From the NCBI RefSeq assembly GCF_029024465.1, contig NZ_CP118950.1:620001-684000 (forward strand): a DNA stretch of 64,000 nt. The letters run 5' to 3'. The notes under the pieces were generated by a model. That model was not told the DNA's origin, ran no database searches, and saw nothing but the letters and a program-made list of their open reading frames with translations. This document shows, one piece after another, positions 19,202-26,812 of the stretch (its first letter is position 1; each line of letters opens with the position of its first letter). The DNA is from Lactococcus garvieae subsp. garvieae (GTDB lineage Bacteria > Bacillota > Bacilli > Lactobacillales > Streptococcaceae). The position numbers were made by a program, and so were the translations under genes.

Positions 19202-20182
19202 ATGGAAACTTTATACGATTTAACAATTATCGGTGCTGGTCCTGTGGGACTTTACGCCGGATTTTATGCTGGAATGCGTGGAATGACTGTCAAGATAATC
19301 GAAGCTTTAGAAGAAGCTGGCGGTCAACCTCAAACACTCTATCCAGATAAAATGATATATGATATAGCCGGTTTACCTGAGATTTCAGGAGCAGATCTAA
19401 CGGCTAACCTTTTAGCACAACTTGCTCGCATCCCCCATGAGCTGTATTTAGATGAAAAAGTTGAAAATATTAGCCAAGAAGATGAAAATAAGCATTTTGT
19501 ACTGCAAACAAGTAAAAGTAGGCATTATTCGAAAGCGGTATTGCTAACAACAGGTTCTGGCTTGCTCAGCCCGCGTAAACTTAATTTGGAGCAAGAAGAA
19601 GAACTTCATGCATTAGGAAAATTGAATTACTTTATTCAAAACTTAGAAGAATATCGTGAAAAAGAAGTTGCAGTTCTTGGTGGGGGAGACAGTGCACTGG
19701 ATTGGGCACTGATGTTGGAAAAAGTGGCCAGAAAAGTTCACCTTATTCATCGTCGTCCTTCTTTTCGAGCCCATGCTTTAACAGTGGCAGAGTTAGAACA
19801 ATCAACCGTTGAAATACATACACCTTATCTTCCTCATGAGTTATCACCAGAAGGGCTTAAGTTGCAACGTGTAAAATCAGAGGAGGTAAATCATTTAGCA
19901 GTAGATAAAATATTAGTAAACTACGGCATGATGACAAACCATGTTGATTTGAACGAAGAAATTGAGTTAAGCCGTAGAGGAAGAATAAGAGCTAACCGAC
20001 AACAAGAGACAAATATTTCAGGGCTTTATGTCGCAGGTGATGCCAGCGATTATGATGGAAAAGCCCCCTTAATGTCCGTTGGCTTTGGAGAAGCTGTACT
20101 GGCAATCAATGACATGACCCAAAAGCTTGAATTTAGCCATAGCTTACAAAAAGGACATTCTTCAAGCCTATTTGGTAAATGA
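19202..20182 (+). CDS. Ferredoxin/flavodoxin--NADP+ reductase, thioredoxin reductase-like type
   Basis: A flavoprotein of 326 residues that transfers electrons between NADPH and ferredoxin or flavodoxin (YumC class). FAD motif GAGPVGLYAGFYAG is at residues 11-24, the NADPH motif LGGGDSALDWA near residue 160, and the second FAD contact GLYVAGDASDYDGK near residue 280. The CxxC pair of true thioredoxin reductases is absent, so reduction of thioredoxin is unlikely. No Shine-Dalgarno precedes the ATG; see the promoter entry. Confidence 0.9.
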   Translation: METLYDLTIIGAGPVGLYAGFYAGMRGMTVKIIEALEEAGGQPQTLYPDKMIYDIAGLPEISGADLTANLLAQLARIPHELYLDEKVENISQEDENKHFVLQTSKSRHYSKAVLLTTGSGLLSPRKLNLEQEEELHALGKLNYFIQNLEEYREKEVAVLGGGDSALDWALMLEKVARKVHLIHRRPSFRAHALTVAELEQSTVEIHTPYLPHELSPEGLKLQRVKSEEVNHLAVDKILVNYGMMTNHVDLNEEIELSRRGRIRANRQQETNISGLYVAGDASDYDGKAPLMSVGFGEAVLAINDMTQKLEFSHSLQKGHSSSLFGK

Positions 20183-20242
20183 GGAGAAAATAAGGTATAA
20201 TGGGTAGTAAACGAATGATTTACAGAAATTTAGGAAAACATT

Positions 20243-20797
20243 ATGCTTATTAACTTACTTATCTTAATATTACTTATATGGGCCTTTCTGGTTGGCTATT
20301 CAAGAGGATTAGTCCTACAGACTTTGTATAGCTTGGGGATCATTATATCTGCAATTATCGCCTTTTTAAATTATAAGGAACTTGCTTCAAAATTAACAAT
20401 GTGGGTACCTTTCTCCAGTGCAACAGCAGATTCACGGTTACTTTTTTTTGATAATAACTTGCTTTTCCAAATCGATGATGCTTTCTATGCTGGTCTTGCC
20501 TTCATGATTATTTTCGTTGCTTCTTATGCGGTGATACGTCTAGTCGGACTTTTTGTCCACATCACACGTTTGCAACCCTTCGGAAAAACTGGAAAAATTA
20601 TCGCAGGCATTCTAGGGCTCGGAGCAACTTATTTTGGCATACAAATGGCCGTTACTTTGCTTGCGCTTGTACCTATGGCCACTGTTCAAAACCATTTGAA
20701 TGCTTCAGCTTTAGTTCGCTTGATGGTTAGCCATACTCCGATTTCTTCGGGGTTGCTGAAAAATATATTTATTGAGAATATAATAGGTAATATTTAG
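20243..20797 (+). CDS. CvpA-family membrane protein
   Basis: A 184-residue integral membrane protein with four predicted segments, beginning LLILILLIWAFLVGYSRGLVLQTLYSLG, the hallmark CvpA N-terminus (residues 4-32, split by the conserved GYSRG). Family members are linked to colicin V production and to envelope functions, but the molecular role is unclear. It lies 5 bases before mutS2, an arrangement common in Firmicutes. Confidence 0.88.
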   Translation: MLINLLILILLIWAFLVGYSRGLVLQTLYSLGIIISAIIAFLNYKELASKLTMWVPFSSATADSRLLFFDNNLLFQIDDAFYAGLAFMIIFVASYAVIRLVGLFVHITRLQPFGKTGKIIAGILGLGATYFGIQMAVTLLALVPMATVQNHLNASALVRLMVSHTPISSGLLKNIFIENIIGNI

Positions 20798-20802
20798 AAT
20801 TT

Positions 20803-23139
20803 ATGAATAAAAAAATTATCCAAATTTTAGAATTTGACAAGGTCAAAGAGCAATTCTTGGCCTTTTTAACAACCGCCCAAGGCAAAAAAGAGTTGGAAGA
20901 ACTAGAACCCCTCTCTGATGCCACTAAAATTCAAATCTTATTTGATGAATTGTCAGAGTTTGAAAAATTGGCCCAAGAAAATGGGCAGCTCCATCTTTCC
21001 AAAACGGCAGATATTAGTGAAATTTTGCGCCGCTTAGAGTTAGATGCTCAATTGAGTGGCCGAGAATTTGTCGAAATTAAAAAAGTGGTCCAACAAGGAC
21101 TGAATATTGTGCGCTACTTTGATGAAGCAGAAAATGTTGAAATTCCAACACTTGATGAACTTATCCAAAAATTTTCTGATCTTTCGCCTGTGCATAAAAC
21201 ACTTGAAATTTTTGATAACTCTGGCGCGCTTTACGACAATGCATCTGCTGAACTGATGCACATTCGTGCAGCCATTAAGCGTTATCAGTCAGACATTAAA
21301 AAAGTGATGCAGGAACTTTTATCTAAACATGCAGGTTCTCTTACTGAAAATTTAATCACGGTGCGTAATGATCGCCAAGTGTTGCCAGTGCGTGCAGACA
21401 GTAAAAATAAAATAGCGGGTGTAGTGCACGATATGTCTGCCTCAGGACAAACCCTCTATATTGAACCCAATGCTGCCGTTTCGCTCAACAATAATTTAAA
21501 TCAAAAGAAAATCGAAGAAAAAAATGAAATGATTCGAATTTTTCGAGCTGTCAGTGAAGAACTCAAACCCTATAGCTTGGATATTCGACAAAATGCATGG
21601 TTACAAGGCCATCTTGACTTGATTAAAGCCAAGTACAACTACTTATTGAAGCATAAGGCCAGTATTCCTGAGCTGACCCAAGATAAAGACATTTGCTTTT
21701 ATGAAGCACGTCATCCTTTGATTGATCCAAAAGTAGTTGTGGCTAATGACATCAAATTTGACAGGAGTTTAAACACAATTGTAATTACAGGGCCAAATAC
21801 TGGGGGTAAAACAATTACCTTAAAAACTGTTGGTCTGCTCACTATTATGGCGCAATCTGGCTTGCCTATCCTCACTAGTGCAGGTAGTCGTGCACATGTT
21901 TTTCAGGAGATTTTTGCGGATATTGGGGATGAACAGTCGATTGAGCAAAGTCTCTCAACTTTCTCTAGTCATATGACCAATATTGTCGCAATTCTCGACA
22001 AGGCAGATCATAATGCCTTGGTGCTCTTTGACGAACTTGGTGCAGGTACGGACCCCAAAGAAGGTGCCGCTTTAGCCATTGCAATTTTAGAATATTTACG
22101 TGGAAAACATGTAAAAACAATGGCGAGTACCCACTATCCAGAACTTAAAGCATATGGTGTCGAAACACCTGAAGTGCTTAATGCGAGCATGGAGTTTGAC
22201 ATCGATAAAATGCGTCCTGTTTTCCGTCTGCAGTTGGGGATACCCGGTCGTTCAAACGCCTTAGAAATTTCACGGCGTTTGGGTTTGTCAGACCAAATCA
22301 TTCAGGAGGCGAGTGACATGGTTTCTGATGCGGAACATGATGTTAACCATATGATTGCAAGCTTAGAAGAGAAAACGCGTGAAGTCACAGAAGCAGCTGC
22401 CAACATTAAGAAGTTAGAACGAGAAAATATAACTCTTCACAAAGATTTGACCAAAGTTTATGACCAAATTAATCGAGAGCGTGAGCATGAGCTAGAGAAA
22501 GCAAAACGTGAAGCCCAAGAAGTCGTGAAAAAGGCCAGTCAAGAAGCTCAAGAAATTCTCAAAACATTGAATGATAAAGCGCAGCTGAAACCTCATGAAA
22601 TCATTGCAGCACGTGGCGCACTTGAAAATCTAGTTCCGTCTGTAGATTACAGTAAAAACAAAGTTTTAAAGAAAGCTAAGGCACAACGTGGCTTGAAACA
22701 AGGCGCTGAAGTATTGGTTACAGCATATGGGCAACGTGGAAAACTTATACGTCTTGAAAAAGATGGACGTTGGCAAGTGCAAATGGGCTCAATAATGACT
22801 AAACTGCAAGAAGATGAATTTGAGCTAACCGAGGAAGAGATTGCTAAAAATCAACCTGCAAAAACGAAGGCTGTGACCCGTAAGGTCAGCAACAAAGTGA
22901 AAGCACAGCTTGATTTACGGGGCATGAGGTACGAGGAAGCAGAGTTAGAGCTCGATAATTATATTGATCAGGCCTTGCTTGCCAACTTATTACAAATCAC
23001 CATTGTTCATGGTATCGGAACTGGTGTGATTCGTGAAATGGTACAGAAAAAGCTACAGAAACATCGGCATATTAAGAGTTATGAGTATGCTCCTGTGAAC
23101 GCGGGTGGAAGTGGCGCAACAATTGCAACCTTGAAATGA
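20803..23139 (+). CDS. mutS2: Endonuclease MutS2 (recombination suppressor / ribosome rescue factor)
   Basis: A 778-residue MutS-family ATPase. Walker A GPNTGGKT is at about residues 329-336, Walker B LVLFDELGAGTDP near 405, a long charged coiled coil spans about 510-610, and the C-terminal Smr nuclease domain starts at LDLRGMRYEEAELELD (about 705) and includes IVHGIGTGVIREMV. Homologues suppress homologous recombination and, in Bacillus, split collided ribosomes. It shows no truncation. RBS is weak (TTTAGAATTT), so translational coupling to cvpA is likely. Confidence 0.95.
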   Translation: MNKKIIQILEFDKVKEQFLAFLTTAQGKKELEELEPLSDATKIQILFDELSEFEKLAQENGQLHLSKTADISEILRRLELDAQLSGREFVEIKKVVQQGLNIVRYFDEAENVEIPTLDELIQKFSDLSPVHKTLEIFDNSGALYDNASAELMHIRAAIKRYQSDIKKVMQELLSKHAGSLTENLITVRNDRQVLPVRADSKNKIAGVVHDMSASGQTLYIEPNAAVSLNNNLNQKKIEEKNEMIRIFRAVSEELKPYSLDIRQNAWLQGHLDLIKAKYNYLLKHKASIPELTQDKDICFYEARHPLIDPKVVVANDIKFDRSLNTIVITGPNTGGKTITLKTVGLLTIMAQSGLPILTSAGSRAHVFQEIFADIGDEQSIEQSLSTFSSHMTNIVAILDKADHNALVLFDELGAGTDPKEGAALAIAILEYLRGKHVKTMASTHYPELKAYGVETPEVLNASMEFDIDKMRPVFRLQLGIPGRSNALEISRRLGLSDQIIQEASDMVSDAEHDVNHMIASLEEKTREVTEAAANIKKLERENITLHKDLTKVYDQINREREHELEKAKREAQEVVKKASQEAQEILKTLNDKAQLKPHEIIAARGALENLVPSVDYSKNKVLKKAKAQRGLKQGAEVLVTAYGQRGKLIRLEKDGRWQVQMGSIMTKLQEDEFELTEEEIAKNQPAKTKAVTRKVSNKVKAQLDLRGMRYEEAELELDNYIDQALLANLLQITIVHGIGTGVIREMVQKKLQKHRHIKSYEYAPVNAGGSGATIATLK

Positions 23140-23225
23140 CTCAAAATATAAAAACAATCATAATATTTGTAAAGTAGATAAAAATTCGCTAGAATGTACT
23201 CATAATAAAGAACGAGGAACGAAAA

Positions 23226-23540
23226 ATGGAATATAACATTACTGATGCTACATTTAAAGAAGAAATTAAAGAAGGACTTGTGCTTGTAGATTTTTGGGCA
23301 ACTTGGTGTGGCCCTTGTCGTATGCAAGCTCCAATTCTTGAACAATTAGGAGAAGAACTTGACGAGTCTGAACTTAAAATTTGTAAGTTAGACGTTGATG
23401 AAAATCCTGAAACACCACAAGCTTTTGGTGTTATGAGCATTCCAACATTGATTTTCTTTAAAGATGGTCAAATGGTGAAACAAGTTGTCGGCGTTCAAAC
23501 AAAAGCGCAATTGAAGGCAATTGTAGCGGAACTTTCATAA
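23226..23540 (+). CDS. trxA: Thioredoxin
   Basis: A 104-residue cytosolic disulfide reductase with the active site WCGPC at residues 27-31 and the cis-proline region [12 protein letters not shown] near residue 75. The RBS ACGAGGA lies upstream with correct spacing. Its own promoter seems to include TAGAAT around 23190. A terminator follows. Confidence 0.96.
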   Translation: MEYNITDATFKEEIKEGLVLVDFWATWCGPCRMQAPILEQLGEELDESELKICKLDVDENPETPQAFGVMSIPTLIFFKDGQMVKQVVGVQTKAQLKAIVAELS

Positions 23541-23550
23541 GAAATAAAAA

Positions 23551-23583
23551 CAAGAATGCCTCTCGGGGTATTTCTTTTTTTAT
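23551..23583 (+). terminator. Probable terminator of trxA
   Basis: AGAATGCC, loop TCTC, GGGGTATTTCT with one bulged base and a T run. Confidence 0.6.
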
Positions 23584-23640
23584 TTCAAATTATTAGATAT
23601 GTTTGACAATAAGGCAAAATGCATTTAAAAGGGAAGACTC

Positions 23641-23686
23641 TTGCAAGCGAAAACAGCGTGACAAAAACTCGTCAAAATGGTATCAT
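23641..23686 (+). promoter_or_regulatory. Perfect cre site and promoter of the DUF2969 gene
   Basis: TTGCAAGCGAAAACA (23641-23655) matches the cre consensus at every fixed position. It lies directly upstream of GTGACA (23658-23663), 17 bases, TATCAT (23681-23686). A cre centred near -45 is a place where CcpA can activate rather than repress. Regulation is inferred. Confidence 0.6.
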
Positions 23687-23737
23687 TGAAAAGTTGAGAT
23701 GAAAATCTCTAGATATGAAGGATAAAGGAGACTGATG

Positions 23738-23941
23738 ATGTCTAAGAAAAAAGATACAGAAATTGAAGTTATTGACACAAAAACAGGTGTTCAAGTCAAA
23801 TCAGGTAAAAAAATTATTGCTGACATTAACGAAGAAAATGGCAGTTTTGTCGTGGTTGCTTCGGGAAAAGAACTTGCTGTGACTCGAAATTTTGCGGATG
23901 CCATGGAAGAAGCAATCAAAGCCTATAATTTAGGTGCCTAA
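23738..23941 (+). CDS. DUF2969 family protein
   Basis: A small cytosolic protein of 67 residues of a family restricted to lactic acid bacteria, function unknown. It reads MSKKKDTEIEVIDTKTGVQV, then an acidic beta-rich stretch, and ends EEAIKAYNLGA. Two ATGs are adjacent; the second (23738) has the better spacing, 7 bases from AAAGGAG. Confidence 0.85.
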   Translation: MSKKKDTEIEVIDTKTGVQVKSGKKIIADINEENGSFVVVASGKELAVTRNFADAMEEAIKAYNLGA

Positions 23942-23975
23942 TTTTATCTTATATCTCAAAGGTTAGAGTTAATCC

Positions 23976-24004
23976 TTGAAATACTCTCATGATTTTGATA
24001 AAAT
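23976..24004 (+). promoter_or_regulatory. Promoter of the tRNA-Gln gene
   Basis: TTGAAA (23976-23981), 17 bases, TAAAAT (23999-24004), with the mature tRNA beginning 27 bases downstream. Confidence 0.65.
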
Positions 24005-24030
24005 ATTTACTGTTGTCGAAAGATAGACAG

Positions 24031-24102
24031 TGGGGTATAGCCAAGCGGTAAGGCAAGGGACTTTGACTCCCTCATGCGTTGGTTCGAATCCAGCTACCCC
24101 AG
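24031..24102 (+). tRNA. tRNA-Gln (anticodon TTG)
   Basis: 72 bases that fold as a standard cloverleaf: acceptor TGGGGTA / TACCCCA with discriminator G, anticodon stem GGGA/TCCC enclosing CTTTGAC with anticodon TTG, and T-loop GGTTCGAATCC. CCA is not encoded. It is a single tRNA gene with its own promoter and terminator. Confidence 0.97.
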
Positions 24103-24109
24103 TTGCTTA

Positions 24110-24138
24110 AACAGGTTCAAACTGAGCCTGTTTTTTTT
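24110..24138 (+). terminator. Terminator after tRNA-Gln
   Basis: ACAGGTTCA, loop AAC, TGAGCCTGT with one G-T pair, then eight T. Confidence 0.88.
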
Positions 24139-24162
24139 AATAATTTTTGATAGAATAGAGAT

Positions 24163-25332
24163 ATGTACACAGTAAAAATTGGACTCGATCCTCATCTACA
24201 TGACAAGTTTGTTGCTGCCTCTGGTATGCCAAACCTTTTACAAACCTCAAAATGGGCGACCATCAAAAGCAGTTGGAATTCGGAAATCATCGGATTTTAT
24301 CAAGATGATAAGCTGGTTGCAAGTAGCTTGGTCTTGATTCGTCCCCTTCCACTGGGATTCACAATGCTTTATATTCCGCGCGGAATTTTGATGGATTATA
24401 CAGATAAAGCTTTATTAAAGTTTGTTCTGTTAGAATTGAAAAAATTTGGTAAGAGTCAAAAAGCACTTTTTATCAAGTTTGATCCGGCTTACAAATTTGA
24501 CGATGCCTATGATCTTCTGACAAATTTAACAAGTGCAGGTGTGGAGTATACTGGACGTACTACAGAAATGCATGATACGATCCAGCCTCGCTACAATGCT
24601 GTCATTTACAAAGAAGATTTTTCAGAAGAAAACCTAGATAAAAAAACACGTCAATTTATTCGTAAAGCACGCAATTCTTATCCAGAAGTTACTTTTGGTG
24701 GAAAGGAGTTAGTTCCTGTTTTTGCTGAATTGATGAAGAAGACAGAAGCACGTAAAAATGTAAGTCTTCGTAATGCTGATTATTATACAAAACTTTTGGA
24801 CACTTATGGCTCAGATGCTTTTATTACTTTAGTAAAATTTAATATGGCTAAAGTCAAAAAAGATATGGAAGCGAATGTTGAAAAGATTAAGGATAATCAA
24901 GCAAAAGCTAAAAATGAAAAACGCTTAAAAACTTTGACGGAAGAACTTGCTATTGCTGAGAAAAATGTTGCAGACATTACACAGTTTATCGCAGAAAAAG
25001 GAGAGATTATTCCGGTAGCTGGAACTTTATCTATCGATGCTTTTGGTGCCGCTGAAACCCTTTATGCAGGTACAGACACAGCCTTCCAAAAATACTATCC
25101 TTCTTATTTAGTATGGTTTGAAACTATTCAACATGCATTTGAAAATGGAGCAAACACCTTAAATATGGGTGGCCTTGAAAATTCCCTTTCTGAAAAAGAT
25201 GGATTATTGAAGTTTAAAAAACACTTCAATCCGCGTATTGAAGAATATGTGGGTGAGTTTGACCTCTCTGTAAGTAAACTTCTCTATAAAATGGCCAATG
25301 CCATGTATATGCGTCGAAAAACAAAACATTAA
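24163..25332 (+). CDS. FemABX-family peptidoglycan bridge aminoacyltransferase, third copy
   Basis: A 389-residue protein of the same family as the two at 16838-19101, again with a coiled coil (about residues 225-275, MEANVEKIKDNQAKAKNEKR). N-terminal MPNLLQTSKWATIKSSW and the C-terminal NMGGLENSLSEKDGLLKFKKHF are typical. A TAGAAT box ends 6 bases before the ATG with no ribosome binding site, which suggests a leaderless mRNA. Three enzymes fit a three-residue bridge. The residue added by each is not readable. Confidence 0.88.
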   Translation: MYTVKIGLDPHLHDKFVAASGMPNLLQTSKWATIKSSWNSEIIGFYQDDKLVASSLVLIRPLPLGFTMLYIPRGILMDYTDKALLKFVLLELKKFGKSQKALFIKFDPAYKFDDAYDLLTNLTSAGVEYTGRTTEMHDTIQPRYNAVIYKEDFSEENLDKKTRQFIRKARNSYPEVTFGGKELVPVFAELMKKTEARKNVSLRNADYYTKLLDTYGSDAFITLVKFNMAKVKKDMEANVEKIKDNQAKAKNEKRLKTLTEELAIAEKNVADITQFIAEKGEIIPVAGTLSIDAFGAAETLYAGTDTAFQKYYPSYLVWFETIQHAFENGANTLNMGGLENSLSEKDGLLKFKKHFNPRIEEYVGEFDLSVSKLLYKMANAMYMRRKTKH

Positions 25333-25348
25333 GAACCAGAGAAAAAAA

Positions 25349-25398
25349 GTTTACAATATATTGTAAACCACTATACATTTTTGAGAAAAATGTTATAA
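25349..25398. promoter_or_regulatory. 20-bp perfect palindrome and promoter of the rsmH-ftsL-pbpX operon
   Basis: 25349-25368 is a perfect palindrome made of the half-sites GTTTACAATA and TATTGTAAAC. TATAAT follows at 25393-25398 inside TGTTATAAT, an extended -10. The half-site TTGTAAAC recurs directly before the rsmH start (25444-25451), next to CTGTAAAC (25436-25443). No T run follows the palindrome, so an operator is more likely than a terminator. Confidence 0.6.
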
Positions 25399-25451
25399 TG
25401 AATATTAGCTATTAGGGAAGGATGGCGTTTTTCGCCTGTAAACTTGTAAAC

Positions 25452-26393
25452 ATGGAATTCAAGCATGACACTGTAATGCTACACGAAACTGTTGATATGC
25501 TTGAGGTGAAACCTGATGGCATCTATGTGGATGCAACTCTTGGTGGGGCAGGACACAGCGAATATCTTTTAAGTAAGTTGACAACTGGTCATCTTTACGC
25601 ATTTGATCAAGATGATACTGCCCACGAAAATGCGAAGGTTCGCCTGAAAGCTGCTTTGGCAGAAAATAAGGTGACATTGATAAAGAGTAACTTCCGCTAC
25701 TTACGTTCAAGTCTTGCCGACTTAGGGGTTACAAAAATTGATGGTATTCTTTATGATTTAGGCGTCTCAAGCCCTCAGTTTGATGACAGCCAACGTGGTT
25801 TCTCTTATAAGAAGGAAGCACGCTTAGACATGAGAATGGATCAATCTCAAGCACTTTCTGCATATGAAGTTGTAAATGATTATCCGTATGAGGATTTGGT
25901 CCGCATCTTTTACCGCTATGGTGAAGAGAAGTTTTCAAAACAAATTGCTCGAAAGATTGAACAAGCACGTAAGCTTCAACCTATTGAAATGACGACAGAG
26001 TTGGCAGATATCATCAAGTCAGCACTTCCTCAAAAAGAGCTTAAGAAAAAAGGACATCCCGCAAAGCGTATTTTTCAAGCGATCCGAATCGAAGTAAATG
26101 ACGAACTAGGAGCAGCTGAAGAATCAATAGAAGAAGCAATTGATCTACTTAACGTTTCTGGACGAATAAGTGTGATTACTTTCCATTCTTTAGAAGATCG
26201 TTTAACAAAAACAATTTTTAAAGAATACAGCACTGTTGATGTGCCGAAAGGACTTCCTATGATTCCGAAAGATATGGAAGCAAAGCTCAAGTTAGTCAAT
26301 CGTAAGCCCGTTCTTGCGAGTGAAGAAGAACTTGCTTTTAACAATAGAGCGCACAGCGCCAAGCTTCGTGTGGCTGAAAAACAAAAAGATTAA
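25452..26393 (+). CDS. rsmH: 16S rRNA (cytosine-N4)-methyltransferase RsmH (MraW)
   Basis: Methylates C1402 of 16S rRNA, the first gene of the division and wall operon. The 313-residue form starting [17 protein letters not shown] matches homologues; SAM site [15 protein letters not shown] is near residue 25. The frame stays open back to ATG 25422, but that codon touches the GGAAGG ribosome binding site. Between this site and ATG 25452 lies a small hairpin, GGCG-TTTTT-CGCC. The start is therefore not fully certain. Confidence 0.93.
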   Translation: MEFKHDTVMLHETVDMLEVKPDGIYVDATLGGAGHSEYLLSKLTTGHLYAFDQDDTAHENAKVRLKAALAENKVTLIKSNFRYLRSSLADLGVTKIDGILYDLGVSSPQFDDSQRGFSYKKEARLDMRMDQSQALSAYEVVNDYPYEDLVRIFYRYGEEKFSKQIARKIEQARKLQPIEMTTELADIIKSALPQKELKKKGHPAKRIFQAIRIEVNDELGAAEESIEEAIDLLNVSGRISVITFHSLEDRLTKTIFKEYSTVDVPKGLPMIPKDMEAKLKLVNRKPVLASEEELAFNNRAHSAKLRVAEKQKD

Positions 26394-26431
26394 ATTGATG
26401 AAAAAGGAAAAAGGAGAGAGGAGAGAAAAAT

Positions 26432-26812
26432 ATGGCAGCGCAACCTAAAGAATATTTTGACATTGAAACAGCGGCCAAAAAGGACAGCTATGCGATTTCA
26501 AAAGACTCATTAGCACCAGAAGTTTTGGCCAAAAAGTTCAAAAGATTTTCTGGGGTTGAAAAAGTATTTTATCTTTCTATGGTCGTCGTAGCATTGATGC
26601 TTGCGGTTACCCAACTCTTCATTCAAACAAAAACACAAGAAATTGAAAGTAGTACCTTGCACTATAACAGTCAAATTACTGTTAAAGAGCAAAAAAATTC
26701 TGAGTATGACCAGAAAATTCAGGAGTTAACAACCCAAGACAAACTACAAAAAGTTACGGAAAAGTATGGCATCTCCTATAATTCTGATAATGTATTGAAA
26801 GCGACAAAATGA
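26432..26812 (+). CDS. ftsL: Cell division protein FtsL
   Basis: A 126-residue bitopic division protein: cytoplasmic N-terminus, one membrane segment at about 46-66 (VFYLSMVVVALMLAVTQLF) and an extracellular coiled coil. It links FtsB/DivIC to the septal synthase. The RBS GGAGAGAGGAG is strong. It overlaps pbpX by four bases (ATGA). Confidence 0.9.
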   Translation: MAAQPKEYFDIETAAKKDSYAISKDSLAPEVLAKKFKRFSGVEKVFYLSMVVVALMLAVTQLFIQTKTQEIESSTLHYNSQITVKEQKNSEYDQKIQELTTQDKLQKVTEKYGISYNSDNVLKATK

